Assembly: GCA_022709905.1 (NCBI GenBank)
Contig: JAKLHY010000061.1
Coordinates: forward strand, 1 to 45,543
Direction of reading: 5' to 3'
Source: Verrucomicrobiota bacterium
Lineage (GTDB): Bacteria > Verrucomicrobiota > Verrucomicrobiia > Limisphaerales > UBA1319
Length of the DNA stretch: 45,543 nucleotides
Positions 17,715-26,050 of the stretch are shown piece by piece. The position numbers and the translations under genes were made by a program. Within the stretch, counting starts at the first letter, position 1; each line of letters begins with the position of its first letter. Under the pieces are notes generated by a model, which did no database searches, had not been told where the DNA came from, and worked only from the letters and a program-made list of their open reading frames with translations.

Positions 17715-19864
17715 TGCGAAAGCGCGTTGGGTTCAGTGTGCAGGAGGATCCTGCCTTGGCGGATCGAGAAATGGTCGTTTCCCGAGAACACGAGATGCAC
17801 GGTCCGACCGTCGGCGCTCATCCACTTCGTGGGCAGGCTCGCGGTTTCACCCGGGCCGACATCCCAATCCTCGGTGAAGAATACCGTTGTCCATGGCCCC
17901 CACGGCTCCGGCGCGTCATAGACACCAAAGCCGCCTTGGAACCGCGGCCCCTGCGGGTGCGGGCTTTGGGGCAGAATCAGGACCCATAGATAACGCTTGA
18001 GGGCCGCGTTGTAAGTAATCCCGGAGCGGTAGCACCGACCGGGACTCGTGAACACCGCGCCGCGCTGCGCGATGTCTTTCGTCCAAACCGGCTGGCCTGA
18101 ATCGTCCAGTCGCACCAAGAATTCATAGGCCTCCCGGCGGCGCAACTGGCTTTTCGGTACCCGCGCGAGCATCATGCGGTCAGCCGGTTCATAGGCGCTG
18201 TCGTGATCGGGTGAGTAGAGATACACCCAATTGTCGCGGGCCCCGGCGTAGTTTTTCCCGAAATTCAGAAAGGTCGGGCAGCCAAAGCTGTTGGTGACCT
18301 TCCAGTCGGCCCAAGTCCAAGTCGCGCCATGATCGCCGGACCACGCGAGTTGCGCATTACCCGCATTGCGTGCCAATAAGTAGAGGACGCCATCGACGCA
18401 GAGCAGACCGCTGGCTTTCCTGCCCTTGGCCCCATCCCCAAGGGTTTCACCGGTGGGTGAGCGGAGGTTGATGCCCTTCAAGTCCGCCGGCCCCCCGGTG
18501 AGGCGCACGAAGCCCAGGCTCAGCTTCTGCGGGGTGAACGGTTCAAAGCCATTGCCATCACCGTATGCCGTGTAGAGCGCGTCATCATCAGCCCAGGTCA
18601 TCGGCCAGTTGTCGCTGCCGCGCGCTCGGCGGAGGATGGTATCCTTGGGGGCCCAGCGAATCTCGCGGATGACCGGGCTCGGCGGCGCTGGAGACTTCGC
18701 TGACGGCAGTTCCGGCGCGGAACGAACGGCGGCGCAGATCGGGCCCAGAAACGGTTTGAGCACGTCGTAGTGACCGGTGCCTTTCTGGCGTGGCCACGAC
18801 TGGCCAGCGCGCGCGACCACCAGATCGAGACTGGGAATGACCACGATGAGGCTGTCGTAAAGTCCCCACGTCCAGAACGCGTCTTGAGGCACGTCCGCGA
18901 GTGTGCCGTCGTTATTATTCCACCACAGCAGTCCGTAGTGTGCCGAGGCCGGACCGAAGCGGTCGGCGGGATTCATGGGCTCAAGGACGGGCAGTTGGAC
19001 CAGGTCAGGCGGCGTGCGGCGGACCATTTCCACGAAACGGCGCGGCAGCAACTCGCGGTCTTTCCAACGACCTTCGCGCAGGTGGAGATAACCGAAGCGG
19101 GACATAGCCGTAAGGTTGGCGCTGATGCCGGCGCCGAACTCGCGGCGCGGGATGCCGTCCAGATATTGCGGGCGATACAAGTTGTTACGCCAACGCAGAT
19201 CATCCCGGTCGATGCCGATCGGGCCGAACACGCGCTCGAACATCACTTCGTTCAAGTCGCGCCGGTAAATCAGCGTCAGACAGTCGGCGAGCCAGTTGGG
19301 GCCGCCGTCGCTGTAATGCCATTTCGTGCCCGGCTCGAAGAGCAGCCTGCCGAAACCGCCGGTCTTCTCGAAGCCCGCCGTCTGCGTGGTCAGCATCCGC
19401 AGCGTGATCTGGTCGAGCCAGCCAGTTTGGGCGTTCGTCTCGGGGGGCACGCCCAGGTTGGGGTAGAACCTCCTGGCGGGGTCGTCGAGCTTCAGCTTGC
19501 CGTCCGCGAGTGCCAAGCCGAGCGCGGCAGCTCCAAAGGATTTGGTCGTGGACTTCAGATCGTAAAGCTGCTTTGGGTCGCCCCACGCCAGGACCTGTTT
19601 GCCGTGGCGAACGATGCCACCCGAGCCGCCGCCGGTGAGTGCGTAGTCGCGAGCCTGCGCGAGCTTTTCTCCGTCCATACCGACTTCCGCGGGCGTGGCG
19701 CGAGACCAATCCGGATTGGGCCATGGTAGTTCGGCACTCGTTTTGGGCGCCTCAGCAGCGCGCACGCCGGCCAGCAAGAGGCCTGCCAACACGAGAATCG
19801 CTGCGATCAAGGAAATGAACGAGAAGAACGTCTTCATGCAAGATTCAGGGTGGACAACCATCAT
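17711..19864 (-). CDS. Exported beta-lactamase-fold serine hydrolase fused to DUF4185
   Basis: The protein has 717 residues if started at ATG 19864, which overlaps the preceding stop (ATGA). A second ATG at 19837 gives a cleaner signal peptide (MKTFFSFISLIAAILVLAG). Residues 40-380 are a PF00144 serine hydrolase: nucleophile motif S105-T-T-K108 in DLKSTTKSFG and Tyr184 in WHYSDGG. In this family the activity is usually esterase or D-amino-acid peptidase rather than penicillinase. Residues 405-712 form a DUF4185-like beta-propeller (SDNWPMTWADDDALYTAYGD, NFGKNYAGARDNWVYLYS, APEPWGPW). The same propeller stands alone at 31148-32248. The fusion suggests the esterase is held on a carbohydrate-binding or hydrolytic partner. 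Confidence 0.87.
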   Translation of the reverse strand: MMVVHPESCMKTFFSFISLIAAILVLAGLLLAGVRAAEAPKTSAELPWPNPDWSRATPAEVGMDGEKLAQARDYALTGGGSGGIVRHGKQVLAWGDPKQLYDLKSTTKSFGAAALGLALADGKLKLDDPARRFYPNLGVPPETNAQTGWLDQITLRMLTTQTAGFEKTGGFGRLLFEPGTKWHYSDGGPNWLADCLTLIYRRDLNEVMFERVFGPIGIDRDDLRWRNNLYRPQYLDGIPRREFGAGISANLTAMSRFGYLHLREGRWKDRELLPRRFVEMVRRTPPDLVQLPVLEPMNPADRFGPASAHYGLLWWNNNDGTLADVPQDAFWTWGLYDSLIVVIPSLDLVVARAGQSWPRQKGTGHYDVLKPFLGPICAAVRSAPELPSAKSPAPPSPVIREIRWAPKDTILRRARGSDNWPMTWADDDALYTAYGDGNGFEPFTPQKLSLGFVRLTGGPADLKGINLRSPTGETLGDGAKGRKASGLLCVDGVLYLLARNAGNAQLAWSGDHGATWTWADWKVTNSFGCPTFLNFGKNYAGARDNWVYLYSPDHDSAYEPADRMMLARVPKSQLRRREAYEFLVRLDDSGQPVWTKDIAQRGAVFTSPGRCYRSGITYNAALKRYLWVLILPQSPHPQGPRFQGGFGVYDAPEPWGPWTTVFFTEDWDVGPGETASLPTKWMSADGRTVHLVFSGNDHFSIRQGRILLHTEPNALSQ

Positions 19865-20091
19865 GGCTTTTCCGCCCGGTTGAGGAAGACAAACGTCTCC
19901 GGCCGCGCCATGATCCTCGGATGATCGGCGCGCAGCGTAGCCAGGACTCTTTCCGCCGGCGGCAGCGCCAGCGACATGCCCGTGGGGGATGCTGGTTCAC
20001 TCTTGGTTACGGCCACAGCCGTCGCCGCGCTCTCGGACAACGAGAAGATGCTGACTGCCGCAGCCGCGAGGAACAGAGGTATGTTTTTCAT
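19861..20091 (-). pseudogene. Shrunken heparinase II/III-like gene keeping its signal peptide
   Basis: ATG 20091 opens 4 nt after the upstream stop and encodes 76 residues: a signal peptide (MKNIPLFLAAAAVSIF), a linker and the sequence ADHPRIMARPETF. That is the usual opening of secreted heparinase II/III or alginate lyase-type proteins. It then ends in VFLNRAEKP and a TGA that overlaps the next ATG (ATGA). A normal family member has about 600 or more residues, so nearly the whole enzyme is gone, yet frame and coupling are kept. It may be transcribed and translated as a short exported peptide, or serve only to couple its neighbours. Confidence 0.65.
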
Positions 20092-20095
20092 GGTT

Positions 20096-21829
20096 TCATT
20101 GCGTGGGCGTGATGCACAGGACCCAGTCCTCTGAATCGGGACAGGTAAACGACCGTGGCGCGCCTCCGTTGACGAAGCCGACCGTTTGCTTTGCTCCGGT
20201 ACGTGGATTGATCCAATCGGCCTTAAAACAGGTGGATGCCGGAAGCTTGGTCCAATCGAGGACGATCTTTCCGCCGCGTTGCCGATAGATGACATATGTC
20301 TCACCTGGCGCGGCCAAACACAGGCTTCCTGCATTCACCAGCGTGTGATCGGGTTGCAGTTTCCAATGAGCGAGCCCACCAAGAATATTATGCATGATTT
20401 CGATGAACCCAAAGGCGTGGCCATCGCCCCACGTGAGTGTCGGCTCGAAGCACTCGGCGTAAAGATAGAACGCCCCGCCCATGATGCTGCCCCAGGCGCC
20501 GCTGCGCACTTGGTCGGCTGTCAGCTTGCCGGGCGTAGCTTCCCACGACGTTTCGAACGCGAAGACGGGCTTGTCGGCGTAGTCGTTCACGGCGCGGCGC
20601 GCGTTCTCGAGGGCGTCGCTGCTGGTGCCAGCGGTGAATTGCTGGACACGGAAATCAACCCACGGTTGGTTTACGGTAGTGTTCAACGCGTGCGAGGTTA
20701 GCGGATGCTTCCACGGATCTGCAGCTTTTATGAATCTGCCCACATCATCAAACTCGGCAGGCTTGAATAATTCGTCCCATTCCCCGGCGATATTCCAGGT
20801 GATGTTCCAATAAGGTGCCAACCGGGCGATCCAGTAGCGTAGGACAGCTTTTCGTGCGGCGGGAGGCACGAGCAGCCTGCCGTTCCCGCTCCAGTCCCAG
20901 CCCAGCATCCCCCAGTGGTTGAACCACACCGCATGTTGCGTTTCCAGTTCGGCGAGCACCTGGTCCACGTTCGCCCAGCAGCGAACACTTGGACGCAGCC
21001 AGTCCACATTCGAGCCGCCGTCGAATTTAGGTCGGTCGCCGGAATACAAGAAAGGGAACAGCCCATTCCCGGTGATCTTCACGAACTGGTCCGGCCGCAG
21101 GGGATCGGGTGCTTGGTAAGGGGTGCCCTTCCAGTTGAGAACCTCGCCCGTGCCCACGAAGTTTAGCAGATTCGCGTTGCAGAAATTAAAGCGGTGCTTC
21201 GTGCCAAAGAAGTAGTCCACCCAGAATTGCCGGTGCTGTTCATTGGCGGCAACGAAAAGCTCTGGCGCGGTGAACGGACGCGCTAAGAAGCGCTTACCAT
21301 CGGCAAATATCCAGTAGTGCCGGTTTACGGAATCGACGCGCAAAGGACCTGGTTTGGCGTCCTCGGCCACGCACTGAAACCTCCCGCTAACGCCCGGCGT
21401 CCCGTCGGAGAAAGTACAGTCATACGACCATAGACCGATCTGGTCCGGCATAAAGCGCAATTTCCAGACACGACCGATCTGTTTGCCGTTGCCGTCACCG
21501 TCGTGGAAGCCGAAGAAGGAGACGCGGCTTTTGTCGGGGCGAGTGAATATCGCGTTCAATGTGACATCGGTGAACGGATTGGCGTAACTGAGTACATTGC
21601 TGACTGCAGTCTCAAAACGTCCCCAGAGCGAAACGGGCGCGGGATCTCGCTGGCCCGGTCCAGTTCGCAAAGCAGCCGATGGTGAAACCATCGGTGGCCG
21701 GCTAGACAAGGTAACATCCTCGGCGGATCTCTCGTGTGCGCCTGGCGCGACGCCCATCGTCGCAATGAGGGCTGACGACAGCAAGAGAGGCTTGAGAAGA
21801 TGGCAGTCAAAGCCTGGGCTCCGGGACAT
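20096..21829 (-). CDS. Secreted DUF5060 glycosidase
   Basis: From ATG 21829 (4 nt after the preceding stop) the protein has 577 residues. An upstream ATG at 21928 would put 33 unlikely residues before the signal peptide (LLKPLLLSSALIATMGVAPGA). A DUF5060 beta-sandwich occupies about 60-160 (LWGRFETAV, SYANPFTDV, VSFFGFHDGDG, MPDQIGLWSYD). A GH5/DUF4038-like barrel follows, with Glu350 in WNIAGEWDELF as proposed acid/base and Glu426 in FAFETSWEA as proposed nucleophile. The C-terminus (about 490-577) is the small beta domain labelled collagen-binding in databases, ending DWVLCI. It sits in unit B between a GH140-like gene and the heparinase remnant. Substrate unknown. Confidence 0.85.
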   Translation of the reverse strand: MSRSPGFDCHLLKPLLLSSALIATMGVAPGAHERSAEDVTLSSRPPMVSPSAALRTGPGQRDPAPVSLWGRFETAVSNVLSYANPFTDVTLNAIFTRPDKSRVSFFGFHDGDGNGKQIGRVWKLRFMPDQIGLWSYDCTFSDGTPGVSGRFQCVAEDAKPGPLRVDSVNRHYWIFADGKRFLARPFTAPELFVAANEQHRQFWVDYFFGTKHRFNFCNANLLNFVGTGEVLNWKGTPYQAPDPLRPDQFVKITGNGLFPFLYSGDRPKFDGGSNVDWLRPSVRCWANVDQVLAELETQHAVWFNHWGMLGWDWSGNGRLLVPPAARKAVLRYWIARLAPYWNITWNIAGEWDELFKPAEFDDVGRFIKAADPWKHPLTSHALNTTVNQPWVDFRVQQFTAGTSSDALENARRAVNDYADKPVFAFETSWEATPGKLTADQVRSGAWGSIMGGAFYLYAECFEPTLTWGDGHAFGFIEIMHNILGGLAHWKLQPDHTLVNAGSLCLAAPGETYVIYRQRGGKIVLDWTKLPASTCFKADWINPRTGAKQTVGFVNGGAPRSFTCPDSEDWVLCITPTQ

Positions 21830-21833
21830 AATA

Positions 21834-23513
21834 CTATTCCTCGCGATCACGGCTGTTTTGTTTGGATCGTTGCAGCAAAAGCACCCAATCGCCGCTGCCA
21901 GGTGGGGTGAAGCGACCGTAACCAGCATTCGCGACGAGACCGTCTATCGAAACAAACCGGCCTTGCACCGGGTCGAACCAGCGCGCGGCCAGCGGAGATG
22001 GAAACGCGGATAGGTCAATCTCGATGACTTCGTTGCTCGGCAGGTAGGCCACAGCCAAGTCGCTTGCACGACTCTTGGCCAGAACCATGTGGCGCGTGAC
22101 GTCCTGCGGTTGATTGCGGATCAACTCGTGGGCCGGCTCCAACCGCCACCACTCGAGAGTGGCCAGGAAGTCGTGCAGATACTGCATTTGGCAGGCGCTG
22201 TCCCATTGGAGTGCTTTCCTCCAATAGTCGTACTTTTCCGGATCGGTCACCCATTTCCACAGTGCCCCGCTGCCTTGCGGAACCTTGGGCGGCACATCGC
22301 CCGCGCCATAAGTGTAACCGCAAGCCCCCGACAACCAGGTCCGCCATCCCAAGGATCGTGCGTCCACCGCGCGCCAGCCGTTCTCGCCCTGGGCATCATA
22401 CATGGCTTCCAGATTGACGACCGGCTTGTGCGGTTCGTGGCGGTAGAGTTGCAGGTTCCACTCGATGGCATTCCGTGCGCACCAATCGAGGTGGCCCCCA
22501 TTGTGACCACTCTGGACGCCGACAAAGTCCAGGCAAGGCTCGTCATAGTATTTCAACGAAAACGTTGGCGTGGGTTGGTTCCAAGGGGTGCCAGGATGTT
22601 GGGTAATCAGATGAACACCGGTGGCCTCGCGAATGGCACGGCCCACCTCGTTGGCCAGCGGCATGAAGCTGCTGTCAAAGCTCGGCGAAAAGATGACGAA
22701 GTTGCCGAACAGCCGGACCACGATGTTCCGGGCGAACAGGCAAGCCTTGGGAGCCTCCGGATACCGGTTTACCGGCTCCATTAATCCGACCAGCAGCACG
22801 ACTAAGCCAGTCTCATTGGCCCGTTGGACTTTTTGTTCGAAGGACTGCCAGTAGGCCGGATTCCACTGAGAGCAGGTCTTCTCGGTGAACGGCTTCTGTC
22901 CCTGACGGTCAGTGGGTCCCGCCCATTCGGATGCGGGTCCCACCTGGATGACGGTGAAATGTTTCGCCGTGCGATCCGCCAGGTATGCATTCCATTCCTC
23001 GTTGCTGGCCCGTTGTGGCGCGCCCCAAGCGGTATCGCCAATCCAAAGAAACGGCGTGCCATTGCCATAAGCCAGATACCGCCGGGTTTCGCCTACTTTC
23101 AAGAAACCCTGCCGGTAGAGAGTGTTGGTGCCTTGATACGGTGCGACGTCCACGGTGCCACGTTGGTGGTGCAGACCTGAATTGGCCGTGTCCGAACACT
23201 CGGTCTCCCATTGCCACATCCCCGCAACCGGGAATGCGCAGCGAATTCGGAAGGTATCGCCGCCATCCCAGTATCCATAAGTGTGGAGCGTGCGTCCGCC
23301 CGGCCCGCGGTAACTCACCTGCACGGTCACATCCGCATAAGGATTGGTATAGCTCCGGGTGCTGGTCAGGGCATGTTCCCATCTCTGCCAGGTACGTGAA
23401 GTCTTTTGCCGTGCGGCTGGCACATCCGTTTCATTCCTGTTGGCAGCCGGGAGTTGGACGCTGGCTAAAGTCATCACAACTGCCAGACGGAACGGGAGCA
23501 GGGTTGTCTTCAT
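21834..23513 (-). CDS. Secreted GH140 (apiosidase)-like protein with DUF5060
   Basis: This 559-residue protein has a signal peptide (1-23). Residues 40-125 are a DUF5060-type sandwich (SYTNPYADV, YWDGGDTF, AGMWQWETECSD). Residues 140-450 are a DUF4038 barrel: FLWIGDTAWGA at the start, VIFSPSFDSS with Asp280 and VVNLEAMYD with Glu369 at the positions expected for the two catalytic acids. A short C-terminal beta domain ends GSGDWVLLL. The characterised GH140 enzyme removes apiose from rhamnogalacturonan II, but the family is broad and I do not claim that substrate. It follows the nitrilase-glycosidase gene by 54 nt, one of the looser junctions in unit B. Confidence 0.87.
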   Translation of the reverse strand: MKTTLLPFRLAVVMTLASVQLPAANRNETDVPAARQKTSRTWQRWEHALTSTRSYTNPYADVTVQVSYRGPGGRTLHTYGYWDGGDTFRIRCAFPVAGMWQWETECSDTANSGLHHQRGTVDVAPYQGTNTLYRQGFLKVGETRRYLAYGNGTPFLWIGDTAWGAPQRASNEEWNAYLADRTAKHFTVIQVGPASEWAGPTDRQGQKPFTEKTCSQWNPAYWQSFEQKVQRANETGLVVLLVGLMEPVNRYPEAPKACLFARNIVVRLFGNFVIFSPSFDSSFMPLANEVGRAIREATGVHLITQHPGTPWNQPTPTFSLKYYDEPCLDFVGVQSGHNGGHLDWCARNAIEWNLQLYRHEPHKPVVNLEAMYDAQGENGWRAVDARSLGWRTWLSGACGYTYGAGDVPPKVPQGSGALWKWVTDPEKYDYWRKALQWDSACQMQYLHDFLATLEWWRLEPAHELIRNQPQDVTRHMVLAKSRASDLAVAYLPSNEVIEIDLSAFPSPLAARWFDPVQGRFVSIDGLVANAGYGRFTPPGSGDWVLLLQRSKQNSRDREE

Positions 23514-23567
23514 TTCAGTATTGAGGTCGTTAGGGCATTTGAGTGGGCTTCATGGCAGGACCGCCGT

Positions 23568-25898
23568 TTATTGTGCGCCCGGAAAGGTGGTGCGTTGGGT
23601 GGCTTCCTTGCGCTCAATACGCACAGCCAGGTCGTCCATGAAGGATGGCAAGGCCAGCTTGTCTTCCTGGCCGAGGCCCTTGGAAACCCAATCCCGGTTC
23701 TCCAACACTGCGCCGTCTGCCGGCCTGAGCAAGGCGAGGCGATAAGCTCCGTCCGGCAGGCGCAATCTCAGGCCCGTGCCGGACACGGCTTGGCCCGTCT
23801 CGCGGGTGCAGCAGTAGACCAATAGGCAGACACGCTCCGAGGTCGCCAAGGTCGCTTGAACCAGCGCTGCATCATCCACCACGGCCGCGGTCTGGCAGGG
23901 ATTCATCCGCCAGAACGGCAGCGTGCGAAACGTCTCGACCATCGGGCGTAAATACTCCTCGCCGGGGGCACGGTAGGCCCGGTCGTTGATGCCTTCGCAG
24001 CCATCCCAACTGTGCCACGTCCAGAAACAGCCGGCCGCGTACCAGAGCCAGCCTTGCTTGCGCCGGTGCACCCCATCGTCATTGCCATGCCGCCGCTCGC
24101 GGCCAGATTCGTTGCACCAGGCCGGTTTGCCGTGGGCGCGGGTGTTGCGCGCCACGGCCAGATACCAATCGCGCAGGTCATGGCGTGGCGTGGACGAGGT
24201 GCAGGTGTGATTGATCGCCAGGTCCACCCACGGTTTGCCTGGCCACACCGCGTCGTCCGTGGTGCCGTCAGAGGTGCAGACCGGACGATGCTGCGGGTCG
24301 TTATCCTTGAAGAACCGGCCCGCCGCGTCCTGGAACGCTTCGTTGCGCGTGTATTCATTGGCGATCTCCCACGTCAGGATGTTTGCATACTGGCCGAGAC
24401 GACGGAGGATTTGTTCCCAGTAGGGACGCTGGGTTGCGATGTCGGTCGCCTCGGGGTGGAGATCCATGTAGAGCACCACGTCCAAGCCGATGCCGTTCTC
24501 GCCCGCCAGACGCACCCTTTCTTCGACGCGCTGCCAATAAGTATCGTTGAAGCTGCTCCAGTCGGGCTGCGCGCGGGTGCCGCCCCACGGCCACAATTCA
24601 ATCCCCAAATCCTTCCAATACGGACGCCCCTCGAGCGCCACCCGAATGACGTTGACTCCTTGGTTCCGCGCGCGATCCAGATAGCCACCCAGGTCCTGGC
24701 AGCCGAAGAAAGCCCAAGCCGTCTTGTTCAGGATCAGGAGGTGCTCGCCCTCGCGGTTGACCAATTGATGTGGCCAGTCGGGGTCCACGCGGAACGGCGA
24801 AGTCCACGGCGAGCTAAACGTGATCAGCGGTGTCTGGAGCGCCTCAGGATCGTTCGCATCATAGCGTCCGCGAAAGCGTTTCAATATTTGCTCGCGGGTT
24901 TGTGGCTGGCCGGTTTGGCTGAGGAAGACCTGGGTCCAAGGCGGGCGCGCGGACGGATCAACCAAGGCGCCGTATGCCGCGGGATTGCGCACATTGAAAT
25001 AGCCGGCGCGTTCGTCCCACGCTCCGGCATACTTGTCTCCGATGTGCCGGGCGAAGGGTTGGATCTCATACGTTTTCCAGCCCGGCTTATCGGCCGCGAG
25101 TTTTCCAAGCGGTTCGCCGCGGCTGTCCACCGCGTAGCAGCCACCTTGGAAAATGCTCATCACAATGGGCACGAAATTGTCGGCGGCGCGCGCCGGCACC
25201 AAATGTTCCATGTCATCGGCGACGCTGACATGTAGGATCACGTCTGCGCCCTGCAACGCTTGGCAACGCACCGTCTCGGGATACCACAGGTCAGCACAGA
25301 TGCTGAATCCGTAACGAACGCCACGGAATTCAATGGGCCGGAACTCTGAGCCCTGAGACCATCCCCACCAGGTCTGCTCGCCGAGATTGGCATGGACTTT
25401 CCGATACTTGCCGACGAAAGCGCCCCCGGCATCCAGCAGAAAGGCGCAGTTGTAGAGCCGGCCCGTATTGCTTTCGACCAGCCAACCGACCAGCGGCGTG
25501 CGTAGTTCGAGGGCCAGCGCACGATAGCGTTTGAACCAGGGCCCATCGCCGGGTATGGGTTCGGCCAAACCATTCATCACGGACTCGCCAGGATAGGGCC
25601 AACCGGAGATGGCGTATTCAGGAAAAACAATGAGGTCGGGATGTTCCTTTGCGGCAGCGCGGGCCTGTGACGCGAGCACGTTGAAGTTGGTCTCGAGACC
25701 GGGATTCCCATTCGCGTAATGGGCCTGGCCTGCCTGTAAGGTGGCGATGCGGAGCGTGAACGCCGGGTCACGCGCTGGAATCGCCGCCGTATCCTGGATA
25801 GAGGAGCTCGTGGTTGCGGTTTCAGGAGCGGCTGCCGGAGCCCGGTTCAGCCCAGCCATCAAGAAAAGCAACAACGATAAGGTAGCTGCCGTTTTCAT
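23568..25898 (-). CDS. Secreted nitrilase-glycoside hydrolase fusion
   Basis: This 776-residue protein has a signal peptide (1-23). Residues 48-310 form a carbon-nitrogen hydrolase domain with an intact triad: Glu94 (IVFPEYAI), Lys167 (KYRKVHAN) and Cys201 (FSICADLWYP). Residues 355-680 form a GH5/DUF4038-like barrel with Glu515 in WEIANEYTRNE as proposed acid/base and Glu597 in CNESGRER as proposed nucleophile. A short C-terminal beta domain follows. I know of no described enzyme with this order. It implies that an amide bond and a glycosidic bond in the same exported substrate are cleaved by one polypeptide. The ATG overlaps the stop of a 51-residue ORF (ATGA). The single chain is open throughout, so it is not an assembly join of two genes. 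Confidence 0.9.
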   Translation of the reverse strand: MKTAATLSLLLFLMAGLNRAPAAAPETATTSSSIQDTAAIPARDPAFTLRIATLQAGQAHYANGNPGLETNFNVLASQARAAAKEHPDLIVFPEYAISGWPYPGESVMNGLAEPIPGDGPWFKRYRALALELRTPLVGWLVESNTGRLYNCAFLLDAGGAFVGKYRKVHANLGEQTWWGWSQGSEFRPIEFRGVRYGFSICADLWYPETVRCQALQGADVILHVSVADDMEHLVPARAADNFVPIVMSIFQGGCYAVDSRGEPLGKLAADKPGWKTYEIQPFARHIGDKYAGAWDERAGYFNVRNPAAYGALVDPSARPPWTQVFLSQTGQPQTREQILKRFRGRYDANDPEALQTPLITFSSPWTSPFRVDPDWPHQLVNREGEHLLILNKTAWAFFGCQDLGGYLDRARNQGVNVIRVALEGRPYWKDLGIELWPWGGTRAQPDWSSFNDTYWQRVEERVRLAGENGIGLDVVLYMDLHPEATDIATQRPYWEQILRRLGQYANILTWEIANEYTRNEAFQDAAGRFFKDNDPQHRPVCTSDGTTDDAVWPGKPWVDLAINHTCTSSTPRHDLRDWYLAVARNTRAHGKPAWCNESGRERRHGNDDGVHRRKQGWLWYAAGCFWTWHSWDGCEGINDRAYRAPGEEYLRPMVETFRTLPFWRMNPCQTAAVVDDAALVQATLATSERVCLLVYCCTRETGQAVSGTGLRLRLPDGAYRLALLRPADGAVLENRDWVSKGLGQEDKLALPSFMDDLAVRIERKEATQRTTFPGAQ

Positions 25899-26050
25899 AG
25901 ACGTGGGAGATCATGGTATCGGAACATAGGCAATGATCCCAGCCTTCTGAAGTTGAGCGGAAACTCGGGGGGCGCGTCCGCCGAGAGGAGAGATGGGCCG
26001 CAAAGAGTGAGTAGCGAATGAAGCAGGAATTTTCTAATGGTTGTATTCAT
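25895..26050 (-). CDS. Hidden 51-residue exported peptide, ATGA-coupled on both sides
   Basis: Translating the gap between two genes on the minus strand gives an uninterrupted 51-codon frame. Its ATG overlaps the stop of the beta-lactamase-fold gene, and its TGA overlaps the ATG of the nitrilase fusion. Residues 1-24 look like a signal peptide (MNTTIRKF, a hydrophobic core, then LLSADA). The remaining 27 residues (PPEFPLNFRRLGS onward) match nothing I know. The double coupling strongly suggests it is translated. It is either a genuine small exported peptide or the N- and C-terminal ends of a larger gene joined by an in-frame deletion. Confidence 0.6.
   Translation of the reverse strand: MNTTIRKFLLHSLLTLCGPSLLSADAPPEFPLNFRRLGSLPMFRYHDLPRL

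Noticed and set aside
24012..25235. 407-codon plus-strand frame opposite the nitrilase fusion
   Set aside because: Antisense to catalytic motifs of both domains; composition typical of shadow frames.
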